From Scylla paramamosain (lineage: Eukaryota > Arthropoda > Malacostraca > Decapoda > Portunidae), in the NCBI RefSeq assembly GCF_035594125.1, contig NW_026973707.1:460001-524000 (forward strand): DNA of 64,000 bases. Direction: 5' to 3'. The position numbers were made by a program, and so were the translations under genes. Shown piece after piece: positions 53,201 through 64,000 of this stretch; the first letter of the stretch is position 1; every line of letters begins with the position of its first letter. The notes under the pieces are model-generated. The model searched no databases and was not told the DNA's origin. It worked only from the letters and a program-made list of their open reading frames with translations.

Positions 53201-53345
53201 TTCCACCACTCCACCACCACCACCACCACCACCACTCCACCACCACCACCACTCCATACCACACCACACCATCTCACTACCACTACGTCACCACCACCAC
53301 CACCACCACATCACTCTATGACTACTACTTCACCTGCACCACCAC
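53201..53345. repeat. (CAC)n-rich tract
   Basis: CAC/ACC triplets with interruptions over about 145 bp. Confidence 0.85.
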
Positions 53346-53349
53346 CGCG

Positions 53350-54255
53350 ATGCCTTAAAGGGCATGCAAGAAGGACGCGAGAAACAAGGGAAGGATACGT
53401 ACATGTATATGCATTCTGGATTATGATGCATGACTTCGTGTTGACAAGAAATGAGGTCACTTTCTTCACACCGCAAGCTAACGAACGCTCGTGGCCTGAG
53501 GCTGCCCTCAAACATAAATATTGTATACCTAAAAATACGTAAGTATTGAAGCAGTGGATTTTAAGCTTAACCCGTTCACTCCTATGGTTTTCCTTTGTCA
53601 ACTTTCCAAACATTGAATGAAAGAAAAAATTGTGGGTTAATTTTACGTTCTCTAAGCCACGGAATCATTTAAGAGACTCGCCCATAAGTAAGTCTCTAAC
53701 AAATCGTAGGTATATATATGGAAATATTTGTCCAGCAGTGAAAGAGTTCAGATCGGACTCTTTATCATGACCTTGCGTATTTTGAAAGGTTTAAACTTTA
53801 AAGAGTGGTAAATTAATTAACAAATGAGGAAGTAAACGAATGAATGGAAAAAAAGAAAATATTAGTAAATATTCTTTCACTAAAGCTATATATTAGTATG
53901 GAAATGAGATCAAACTGGCAACAAGTTTATGGGAAGGAGGTGCACATCAGGTAAAGTGAAGTGTGACACTGTAGTAGAGTCAGACAGACAAGCGCCACCA
54001 GTGACCGAGACAAGCTGGCAGCAGGAACTAAAGCTGACAACTCACAGGAAAAATTAAATTTGTCGCGTGATATATGTTTATCTATTTTTTTCTATTTAAT
54101 TTTGCTTTTTTTTTTGTTTATTTTCTTGTTTATTTATTAATTTGTTCATCTATTGTTTTGATTTTCAAGTAAAGATAGAGAAATAGACAGAAGATTGGTA
54201 GACAGATAGGTAGAAGATAGATAGAGATAAAGATTAAAATATAGATGGGTGGATA
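53350..54255. other. No gene seen
   Basis: AT-rich DNA. AACCCGTTCACTCCTATGG at about 53570 resembles a piggyBac-type end, but no partner was found. Confidence 0.35.
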
Positions 54256-54257
54256 GG

Positions 54258-54261
<4 letters not shown>

Positions 54262-54348
<87 letters not shown>

Positions 54349-54352
54349 CAAG

Positions 54353-54388
<36 letters not shown>

Positions 54389-54400
54389 AACAAAGACAAA
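54262..54400. repeat. (TA)n followed by (CAGA)n
   Basis: TA array 54262-54344, then CAGACAGA/CAAACAGA tetranucleotides. GATA-type repeats precede it. Confidence 0.93.
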
Positions 54401-54740
54401 TAAAGTAAAATTTCCCTAACTGTACTCGTACAAAAGACCGTCATATTCCACATTAAAAAAAAAAAAACTCTACCAACTTACATACAACTTTTTTTAAGCA
54501 GCCCAAGTACTCGTGGTCGTGTATCGGTGGGATCCAGGAACAGCAGGTGCACCGATCAGTGACCCCCGGTGCTGCCAGACCCCGCGACACTACTGTAATG
54601 ATTCCCACGCTTTATTTTCCCCGTGCCGCGAAATACAAAGCAACTTTTACTAACAAGGAAACTCTCCAGGTAAGAATCCAGTAGCGACAACCGCGGCGTG
54701 AATGATTCTTCTTTGCGCTTTGTTTTTTTTTTTTTTTTTC

Positions 54741-55005
54741 GTTCAGTCATGTTGGGATGAGATGATTAGGGGGTATTTATATATAGTGTTGATAGTTGGT
54801 ATAGGTATATGTGTTTTTTTTTATACAGGGACTTGTGTAAAAGTACTGGTTCTTAAATTATTCTCCCTCGCTTTGTTTACGTTCAGTCATGTCGCAAGTA
54901 GACGATTAGTGGTATCTGAGGGCAGGGTGTGTAGGTGAGCATAGGCATTAGGCAAGTGTGTTTTTATAGAGGGACTGTCACGTGTAGGTCTACTGATTCT
55001 TGTAA
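54741..55005 (+). mobile_element. Two tandem CR1-like 3'-end remnants
   Basis: CGTTCAGTCATG...GATTAG blocks at about 54741 and 54881, each followed within 100 bp by GTGTTTTT-ATA-GGGACT. The second continues with GTCACGTGTAGG, matching the 3' UTR of the CR1-like LINE at about 44985. A period of about 140 bp suggests local duplication. Confidence 0.5.
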
Positions 55006-55734
55006 CTTCACTTTTGACCTTACTAGGTGGTATGTTCCTCTGCAACTTTACGTGACTGTCACTAATTAAAATAAAGATAACATTTCCCCGCAGTGACAAT
55101 ACGCCACGTTTCCTCTCCCTCCCTCTTCCTTGTTCTTTCCCTCTCCCGCCCTCTGTTTCACCCTTTTCCATCCCCCAGTCCTTTTCCCCCCAAGGCACCA
55201 TCCCACGAAAAGTTTAATTCATCACACAAAGCTTGGAAGAGAACAGATTTTTCCCTTTTTCGTCCCTTTTTTCCCTCCCTCTCGCTCACTTCCTTTACGT
55301 CGTGTGAAACAATTTGCTGGTCTGTTGCCGAAGAGAGGAAGCGGGCTGGGGAGGTGCAGGGCGAGGCGAGGTGGGGCGGGGTGTGGTGGGGCGCCTCTTC
55401 GTCTGCTCTCAGCGGGAGGCGAAGCTGAGTGATGGCGTGACTCGCGGGTCGCATCACCAGGCTTACGATGAGTAGTGGTAATTATTCTGCCCAGTTTGAT
55501 GCTGTTCTTTTTCTCTCGATGTGTGTCTTTCTTGGGGCATTTGTACTCTTCATGTTTTGCTCTTGTTTACGAGTTTGTTTTTCGTGTGTGTATGTTTGCG
55601 TGTCTGTGTAAATGGATGGATGGATAATTATTAGTGGGAAGTTCGTATGTTTTTCGTGTGGGATTCGTACTCTTGATGTTTTGCTGTTGTTTGCGTATTT
55701 ATTTCTCGTGTGTATATGTTTGCAGGCGTGTATA

Positions 55735-55894
55735 GATGGATGGATGGATGGATGGATGGACTGATAATTAGATAGAAAGGTAGACTGATAGATGGATAAG
55801 TTGACAGACGGAAGAATAGATGGAGGGAATATATTGATGCATGGATAGATGGATAAATTGATAGATGGGTGGGTAGATGGATTCATGGATAGAC

Positions 55895-55985
<91 letters not shown>
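55735..55985. repeat. (GGAT)n and (GA)n
   Basis: GGAT/GATA tetranucleotides 55735-55890 (imperfect), then a GA array 55900-55985. Confidence 0.92.
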
Positions 55986-55989
<4 letters not shown>

Positions 55990-56411
55990 AACAAATATGT
56001 AAACCATCGATGAAGGAATCCATGAATACAGATTCGTATCCTGTATTATAAAACAATGCGCCGCTCATCACACTAATTAGAGATGTATCGATACTTCAGC
56101 TGTAACTCCCCGACACTCTTTGCTGCTGGATGGGACCCCCAGGAAAAGGCAATGCGAATATTGTTAACCATTGCTGATTACGATTTCATCAAACGTAAAG
56201 TCATTCCAACAGTCTTTTGCTACCAACAGTCAAATCTATCTTCAGTTTTGAGTGTTGTTAAGCTTTCTTGTTAACTTGATCATTTACATATTCACTACTA
56301 GACAATATCAGTAATCACTATGACTTTAAAGACAATTTTGCTCTGATTAGGATTCCGTCAAATATATCATCTTCCCAACACTCTCTGCTACCAACACTGA
56401 TTGATCCTTGT

Positions 56412-57475
56412 TTTTTTTTTTTTTCTTTTATGTAGGAGGGACACTGGTCAAGGACAACAAAAAAAAAAAAAAAAAAAAAGCCCACTGAAATGCCAGTCCC
56501 AGAAAAGGGTCCACAGCGGTAATCAAAAATTGAAGGATAAGTGTCTTGAAACCTCCTTCTTGAAGGAATTCAAGTCATAGGAAGGTGGAAATATAGAAGC
56601 AGGCAGGAAGTTCCAAAGTTTACCAGAAAAAGGGTTGAATGATTAACAATAATGCATCCACCTCTTGCATTAGAGAGGTGGACAGAATAAGGGTGAGAGA
56701 AAGAAGAAAGTAGTCATTCCAAAGAAAATCAGCAAAATAGTACTTCCTAAGGTCCCCCAACTAGCAGAGGCAAAACGCTAGAGGCACCTTCGCCTAGGCG
56801 GATCCTGACGAGAGATTGGAACGATAGGACTAGATACATATATGAGATTGTGATCGGAGGAGCCCAACAGAGAAGAGAGGGTGACAGCATTTGCAGGAGG
56901 ACTAGAGGTCAGGAAAAGGTCAGGAATGTTGGGCGTACCTCCAAGACGGTCAGTAGGGTGTTGCACCAATTGCTAGGTCGTGGAGGATAGCAAAGTTGTA
57001 GGCTAGTTCACCAGGATGGTCAGTGAAGGGAGAGGAAAGCCAAAGCTGGTGATGAACATTGAAGTCTCTAAGAATGGAGATCTCTGCAAAAGGGAAGAGA
57101 GTCAGAATGTGCTCCACTTTGGGAGTTAAGTAGTCAAAGAATTTCTTATAGTCAGAGTTAGGTGAGAGGTATACAGCACAGATAAATTTAGTTTGAGAGT
57201 GACTCTGTAGTCGTAGCCAGATGGTGGAAAATTCGGAAAATTCAAGAGCGTGGGCACGAGAGCAGGTTAAGTCATTGCGCACATAAACGCAACATCCAGC
57301 TTTGGATCGAAAATGAGGATAGAGAAATTAGAAGGGAACAGAGAAGGGGCTACTGTCAGTTGCCTCAGACACCTGAGTTTCAGTGAGGAAATGAGGAGGA
57401 GGTTTAGAAGTAGAGAGGTGGTGTTCTACTGATTCAAAATTAGATCTTAGACCGCGAATGTTGCAGAATTAATGA
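56412..57475 (-). pseudogene. LINE with endonuclease kept and RT deleted
   Basis: On the minus strand: an endonuclease of the EEP type starts near 57475 (CNIRGLRSNFESVE with the N-terminal Asn, HFLTETQV with the catalytic Glu). It continues as AGCCVYVRNDLTC...FICAVYLSPNSDYKKF...RDFNVHHQLWL (D-N motif) and ends with [10 protein letters not shown] (Ser-Asp-His motif). One in-frame stop lies near 57333 and a frame change near 56960. After FASASWG the text jumps straight to the ORF2 C-terminal ending (LPASIFPPSYDLNSFKKE), the 3' UTR and a poly(A) tract, so the whole RT is missing. The endonuclease would nick target DNA; this copy is dead. Confidence 0.82.
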
Positions 57476-57576
57476 AGAAAAAGTTGAGGGTGGTGTCAAT
57501 GGTTGTTGACCATTGTTGGATTGTCTTGTTAACTCATCAGTAACCTTTTCACTGCTAGACAATAATAACATGATAA

Positions 57577-57582
57577 TAATAA

Positions 57583-57653
<71 letters not shown>

Positions 57654-57675
57654 TAATAATAATAATAATAATAAC
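57577..57675. repeat. (AAT)n microsatellite
   Basis: AAT array of about 99 bp with single interruptions. Confidence 0.95.
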
Positions 57676-58052
57676 GACAACCTTTTAGACACTTATGGTT
57701 TTTATCGGTTTTTACGTCTGAGTTCCTTAATTAGTTACGGACTCCAATCTCATGCATAGTTCATAACCTATAAAAGATGTTGACCTCCTACTCTCACAAG
57801 GATTTGAACGTCAGCACGAGCAGCACGCACACCACCATCACCACCATGTACACATCGAACATTGCAGCAGTCTTCGTGTTCTTAAACGTCTCGGCGTTAC
57901 ACTTGAACACTTTTTCGCTGGCTATAGTGAAGGTTATTGAGATTTTCAGTAGTGTTTGTATGAATCTGCATCATTTATTGGAAAACATCATAAGAACCCG
58001 ATCGCTTATCTACGTAGCCTTTGATAATAGTTACAAGCAGAGACCCAAGACT

Positions 58053-58059
<7 letters not shown>

Positions 58060-58150
<91 letters not shown>

Positions 58151-58191
58151 CCGAAAAAAATATATTTTTAAAGACCTTGAAGCGATTCCTT

Positions 58192-58272
<81 letters not shown>

Positions 58273-58318
58273 CCGAAAAAAATATATCTTTAAAAGACCT
58301 TGAAGCGATTCCTTAAGT

Positions 58319-58382
<64 letters not shown>

Positions 58383-58417
58383 TAAGCACGCACGCACGCA
58401 CGCACGCACGCGCGCGT

Positions 58418-58465
<48 letters not shown>
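58060..58465. repeat. (GA)n triplicate with duplicated 53-bp spacer; (CGCA)n; (CA)n
   Basis: GA arrays 58060-58147, 58196-58269 and 58320-58379 are separated by two near-identical spacers (58147-58196 and 58269-58320, TCACCGAAAAAAATATAT...). ACGC repeats 58387-58414 and CA 58420-58465 follow. Confidence 0.93.
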
Positions 58466-58467
<2 letters not shown>

Positions 58468-58599
58468 CCAGGCATCACCTTCCTCCCAGCCTATACCTGC
58501 ACCACCACGGCCACAAAGACGCGTCATTAATCTCTGTCTCGCTGGCTTGGGAGTCCTGCGCATTAGACAACCCACCACGCCCGCGGCTCGGGGATTCAG

Positions 58600-60320
58600 G
58601 CCGCGTTATGAAATTTCGATGAAAGAAAAAACAAAAAACTCAGTGTGGTTGGCTTGAAGGAAAAATGTTGTTTAAAAAAAAAAAAAATCAGATATAATTT
58701 TTATTGTTCCCACAACACACGCCTTGAGCAGCAATCGAGGCGGCGGGTTTCACAATGATTCATAATGGCAACATTAGCGAGCCTCGCAGGAATGGGGAAA
58801 GAGCGTGATTGAGATGTTTAGCTTTGTTACTTCGCAGCTAATGAGGATAGGAAGTGGTGGGATGCTGTTAATTCATAGGTAACGAGAACACGTATTTTGA
58901 AAGACTTTATCTCGTCATGGTTATTTTCAAAACCATAGAATTAGATATCTTGTTTTCTACTAAAGATGCATAATACTTGTCAAACTATCTCTAGAGACCA
59001 TTAAAACTCACTAAGAACATCCACTAGAGGCTGTTAAAAGTAGTCAAGAAAAACTTTTGAGAATAAGGTTTATGAATATCAAAATTCTGAATACTTTAAT
59101 TTTAGAAGCTGTGTCTTTACTGTTGTTTTCATGGCAGAGGCAGGACGTTTGATACACATGGACATTAGCTGAAAGATGCTGCACACTGTTCGTCTATTAT
59201 ATTTCCTTGTTTGCGGTAGAGCTTTTTTTTTTAAGTGAACATCACAAAACCCACGCATCAGGGTAACATTATTGCAAAGAACATAACATTCTATAAGCGT
59301 AACGCCTTTCAATGCGGTTTCAGAATTTTATATCAAAGGATCTGACGATATTATGTAAAAGAACGTATGATTCCATATAAGCCTTCCTGGTGTAGAGGTA
59401 AACTGCTATAGAGGCATGTACATGTTAACAAAGATAATGATATTGATTGGCTACACTACAATGTAACACAGACCAACCGTGACGAGGCAACGTAATACAA
59501 ACATTTTACAGAAGGCAATGACAATTACGGTAATAATATTGAACACACTAAAATATCGCATATATCACTCAGGAAAACAATATCCAAAATAAATGATAAA
59601 ATAAAGAAAAGAGCATTGCCTGATATGGTTGCTAATTATAGATATTTTTTATTTCGGCACGTCTAGAACATGATAACACAAGGCAAGATACAAGAAGCCA
59701 GGAGGCAGACACATGACAGATCTTGTAGAAAACATACGTGCCTCTATCCCTGTCCATAAACTTTTTTTTTTTTTGTTCAGTGCTTCTTACATCCTCAACA
59801 CCAACAAAGTGATATTGAATATTGTCCTGTCATCTTTTATTCAGTTTGGGAACCAGTCTTGTTTTTGTTTTTATCCAGCTTTATTAAGCTTCAACTCATT
59901 ATTTCTAAGATCGCATTCCCAAACATTTCAGCGTCTTCTCTCGACTTATTGTAACACGTTGTAGTGGAAGTTACTGAAGTTATAAAGGATATTTTCATCA
60001 TTCTAGTAATGTGTATTATGATTTAGAAAATTGTCCGCGGTAATCGACTGATCCTCTCTGTGAGCTTTAAGATCTGGCTCTGGTGAGAGAACAAAGCGTT
60101 TGAGAGTGCGGGTGGTAGTTGTATCCTGATTACTAAGCCTGAGGATCTTGTCTGTGATGATCCACGGGCACCCATAAGCCCAGTACCCTCTTGTGCGGTG
60201 CTTGTGTCTTTAGGGATCTGAGGGCCTCGGATGGAGTCTTCATTCTCATTGTTTATCCGTAACCCCGTGTGATTGCATTACTCCAAATAAGGCACACGAA
60301 CGGCAGTGTGGCGTTCACGC
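58600..60320. other. No gene seen
   Basis: AT-rich DNA. No supported ORF, RNA gene or repeat. A T-run lies at 59761-59774. Confidence 0.4.
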
Positions 60321-60331
60321 TCGCTCTCTCT

Positions 60332-60332
<1 letters not shown>

Positions 60333-60366
<34 letters not shown>

Positions 60367-60374
60367 TCTTTGTC

Positions 60375-60468
<94 letters not shown>

Positions 60469-60473
60469 GCCCA

Positions 60474-60556
<83 letters not shown>

Positions 60557-60558
60557 GG

Positions 60559-60649
<91 letters not shown>

Positions 60650-60682
60650 GCCCCTCCCCCCACACACACACATACACAGAGG

Positions 60683-60775
<93 letters not shown>
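60333..60775. repeat. Compound (TG)n/(GA)n/(CA)n array, repeated module
   Basis: TG 60336-60364, GA 60388-60465, CA 60476-60553, GA 60561-60647, CA 60660-60677, GA 60686-60774. The module (CA)n-GAGGGGG-(GA)n-AAATG is repeated, with AAATGCCC ending the first two GA arrays. Confidence 0.93.
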
Positions 60776-60777
<2 letters not shown>

Positions 60778-61239
60778 GAGGCGTAGCTGCCATCTGGAAT
60801 AGAATAAAGGCAGGAATACACAGGTGGCGCTGCCCTCTCCACTGTGTTTACTGTTTACGAGGTAAGAGGTGGAGGCGAGGGAGGTCGCCAGTCATGTTTG
60901 CCCAGCACTGGGGAAGGGAGGATTGGCAGCCCTCGGTTTGCAACACGCAGCAGCTTCCTGCCACTCTGGGGAGGTTGGCAGGACTGGGAAAATATGAGAA
61001 GTTCTAGTGTGTACAGGCCTAACCATTAACCCTTTCACGACTGTTTGGCTCATCTTTCCTCAGTCACAAGCCGCTCTGAGACACTTCTTGTTCCACAGTC
61101 ATCTCCATTATATGGACTACAAACTGAAAAATCCACTCCTCTTTATCGCCTTCTTTCTGCAGGTTTTTTTTTTTTCTTTTTAAGATTTAATGAATTGTTT
61201 GTAGTGCTGAGACCTATTACTTATCGCACTGAAATGGTC

Positions 61240-61374
<135 letters not shown>

Positions 61375-61378
61375 TCTG

Positions 61379-61496
61379 CGTATAGATTTAGCAACAATAG
61401 CCTGATTATTAAGTATTTTATTAATCTTTTTTTTTTTTATCTCCGTATAGATTTATCAACAATAGCCTGATTACTAAGTATTTTATTAATCTTTTT
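61379..61496. repeat. 65-bp tandem duplication
   Basis: CGTATAGATTTA...CAACAATAGCCTGATTA blocks at 61379 and 61444 are nearly identical, each ending in TTTTATTAATCTTTTT. Confidence 0.9.
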
Positions 61497-61499
61497 GAC

Positions 61500-62233
61500 A
61501 ATTTGACTCTTAAGGGAAAGAGAGAAATCTCCAGTTGTGAAGTAGTCGTGAATGAATACATATAATTTATATCGTAACAGTAGTGTTTATGAAAGCTGGT
61601 CTTTTATGAGTGTGTTGAAGTTTACATTCTCTGAAGCAGTATCCATGCGTGACTTTAACTCCATCAGTGTCCCCGCGTCTCCTCTCCTTTAACTCATTAA
61701 GCCTATTAGCATTGTTTTTAATTGGACACGATGACATTTAAATGAAACCTAAGGGTGATTCACAGTCCGGCATTGTAAAGGACCTTCTTACCTGACGATG
61801 GTTTGCTGTGGGGATTTCAGACAAGATTTAGTGGCGCACGTCAACCAAGTGATGCAGTGCACACGTTTTGGCCTCGTGTAGATCAGGCCGTGTGCAAAGT
61901 ATGGCCCGTATTCTGAAAGATTGCTTCCCTGTATCTCGACTACATTCATCAAGCCTTAGTGGAAGTAACAGGAGCTTTTATGTCTTTTATGATATTAGTT
62001 GAACAAGGAGTTTGTATCATTAATTAGAGAAAATATCGTGGGAACCCGATCAACCATTGTTGTGTCGAAGAATGCGAGTACTAATTTCCTGTATTGTCTG
62101 GAATTTGTACGCACGTGCTTTGCATTCCAGATTAGATGCAAGACAATCACAAACACATTAACGGAGATAGATAGGTATGTAGGTAGGATGGTGTTTATAT
62201 AGGTAAGCGGGTATATAGCTCTAAGGTAGGTAA

Positions 62234-62235
<2 letters not shown>
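61500..62235. other. No gene seen
   Basis: Unremarkable DNA. The minus-strand open frame around 61995-62312 is driven by the GA array. Confidence 0.4.
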
Positions 62236-62922
<687 letters not shown>

Positions 62923-63191
62923 AGTATTGGTGTAGTAGTGATGATATACAGGAGTAGTGAAGGTGATGCATTTACTGCTTCCCGTCTATAATGGAGCTGG
63001 GATTGCCTGAGGTCGGATGGGGAGGTTGGAGTTAAGTCGTTCCCAATTTGCATAATCTGAAAATATTTTTTTTTTTATAAAAATATGCCGAGGTTCTGGC
63101 ACCCTTCAGGTGGGTAGCGAGTATCGCAAACCTTGGTTCTCCAGGACAGCAGTACATTTTCTCCGCAGATCAGCGCTGCGACTAAAGAAGC

Positions 63192-64000
63192 ATGTATTGT
63201 TCAAAGCGAAAGTGCCCCGCTGACTGCAGCGACGAGGCGTTTCCGCCCGCGAAGAAGGCGAAGTTCATCCCCTTCAGGGAAAAGGAGCGTCCTCGTATGA
63301 CGCGTCCCTCAAAGCGAAAGTGCGCCGCTGACTGGAGCGACGCCGCGTGTCCTCCAGCGAAGAAAGCGAAGTTAATCCCCTTCAGGGAAGAGGAGCGTCC
63401 TCTTATGACGCGTTCCTCAAAGCGAAAGTGCCGCGTTGACTGGAGCGACGCCGCGTGTCCTCCAGCGAAGAAAGCGAAGCTCAACCCACGCGGGGATGAG
63501 CAGCGGCCACACCTCCGCCGCCAAGGGCCCGTAGAGCGTCGAGAACAGCTGGCGGGCAGGTCCCTGAAGAGACACTGTCCCCCAGACTGGCAGCCGGACG
63601 ACGCTCCCACCCCTGCCAAGCAGGCCAGGCTTAGCCCAGCCAGTGAAAAGCAGGGTGAGGAAGGAGATGCCCCCACTCCTGGCGAGCCGGCACAGGCTGA
63701 GTGCGGGGCATCCAGCAGAAGCACGAGTGAAGCCGGCCAAGGCGCCGCAGGAAGTGAGGATGACGAGGACGAGTCTGACGACGAGGAGGACGCGGTCACG
63801 GTGACGGTGCCCAGCAACGAGGACATAGCCCGCCTGGGCCAGGAAGTGCGCTGGAAGCACCTCTCCGTGCTGGTGACCGGCGTCAAGTTCAGCTTCCCCC
63901 GATCGCGGCTGCTCCAGGTATTCCGCAGCGTGGGGCCCCTGCGCCTGGAGCACATGCCGCGCCACCGGCGTCAGCGCCGCGACAGCCACCGGGGTTTTGC
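63192..64000 (+). CDS. Nuclear RRM-domain protein, 5' part (runs off the window)
   Basis: An ATG at 63192, preceded by an in-frame TAA at 63183, opens 269 codons with no stop before the window ends. The DNA is GC-rich, unlike the flanks. Residues 4-111 are three 36-residue repeats of the form SKRKC..DWSDAACPPAKKAKL followed by a Pro/Arg/Glu link. KRK and PPAKKAKL look like bipartite nuclear-localisation signals. A fourth degenerate unit follows near residue 128 (LKRHCPPDWQ...PAKQARLSP). Then comes a Ser/Gly/Glu linker, an acidic tract (SEDDEDESDDEEDAVTVTV, about 192-210) and the start of an RRM: LSVLVTGV (RNP2 position), helix PRSRLLQVFRSVGPL, strand RLEHMP, and HRGFA at the very end (start of RNP1). 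A nucleolin-like arrangement suggests a nuclear or nucleolar RNA-binding protein. The orthologue is not identified. Longer minus-strand frames over the same bases are shadows. Confidence 0.72.
   Translation, partial: MYCSKRKCPADCSDEAFPPAKKAKFIPFREKERPRMTRPSKRKCAADWSDAACPPAKKAKLIPFREEERPLMTRSSKRKCRVDWSDAACPPAKKAKLNPRGDEQRPHLRRQGPVERREQLAGRSLKRHCPPDWQPDDAPTPAKQARLSPASEKQGEEGDAPTPGEPAQAECGASSRSTSEAGQGAAGSEDDEDESDDEEDAVTVTVPSNEDIARLGQEVRWKHLSVLVTGVKFSFPRSRLLQVFRSVGPLRLEHMPRHRRQRRDSHRGF
63201..63524 (+). repeat. 108-bp coding tandem repeat, 3 copies
   Basis: TCAAAGCGAAAGTG begins units at 63201, 63309 and 63417 (period exactly 108 bp, 36 codons). Units 2 and 3 are more alike than unit 1; the end of unit 3 diverges after GAAGAAAGCGAAG. 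Confidence 0.92.

Noticed and set aside
60253..60842. Several overlapping open frames of 140-177 codons
   Set aside because: Dinucleotide microsatellites have no stop codons in some frames; no gene-like text.
63915..63926. Splice donor CTCCAG|GTATTC in the RRM gene
   Set aside because: Reading through gives a continuous RRM (LLQVFRSVGPL), so the site is more likely just Gln-Val codons.
63182..63989. Minus-strand open frames of 257 and 190 codons
   Set aside because: They are shadows of the plus-strand RRM gene. The plus frame has the 36-residue periodicity, NLS modules, acidic tract and RRM pattern; the minus translations are low-complexity Ser/Ala/Gly text.

Overview
The window looks like nuclear DNA of an animal, most likely a decapod or other malacostracan crustacean. 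That is an inference from three things: extreme microsatellite density (dozens of long CT/GA, CA/TG, TA, GGA, CTT and AAT arrays), a mixed population of non-LTR retrotransposons, and a DIRS1-type tyrosine-recombinase retrotransposon of a kind reported to be widespread in Decapoda. Nothing bacterial is visible (no operons, no tightly packed genes). No tRNA, rRNA or CRISPR array was recognised.

Host coding content is sparse. Two stretches look like real host genes. The first is an intact single-exon minus-strand ORF at 9088-10158, with two membrane segments and a C-terminal KH-like RNA-binding fold. The second is the 5' part of a plus-strand gene, 63192 to the window end, with three 36-residue basic (NLS-like) repeats, an acidic tract and the start of an RRM domain cut by the window edge. 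A possible first coding exon lies at 3018-3191 (minus), and a weak small secreted-protein ORF at 49163-49492.

Most recognisable sequence is mobile. The best element is at 29262-34326: a structurally complete DIRS1-like retrotransposon with inverted terminal repeats, gag-like ORF1, RT/RNase H/methyltransferase-like ORF, tyrosine recombinase, and an internal complementary region that matches both termini exactly (49 nt and 86 nt). A canonical -1 slippery heptamer in the ORF1 frame lies where the pol frame opens, and the pol ORF has no ATG ahead of its conserved core. The only visible coding lesion or recoding point is a -1 frame break in a T6 run of the recombinase N-terminus.

Other elements are two near-identical minus-strand L2/CR1-like LINE copies (11651-13557 and 22031-24766); CR1-like copies at 2002-2835 (-) and 43281-45050 (+), with 3' remnants at 45297 and 54741; a deleted LINE copy keeping the endonuclease (56412-57475, -), whose 3' tail recurs at 39975-40217 and as fragments; another LINE 3' end at 34375-34788 (-); a piggyBac-like MITE (25696-26473) that carries a short insertion; and a candidate DNA transposon with hairpin ends (1459-3692).

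The rest is simple-sequence DNA, including an uninterrupted (TA)n of about 1,029 bp (18279-19307), a perfect 182-bp palindrome (17958-18139), several minisatellites and hairpins, and unremarkable AT-rich intergenic or intronic DNA.
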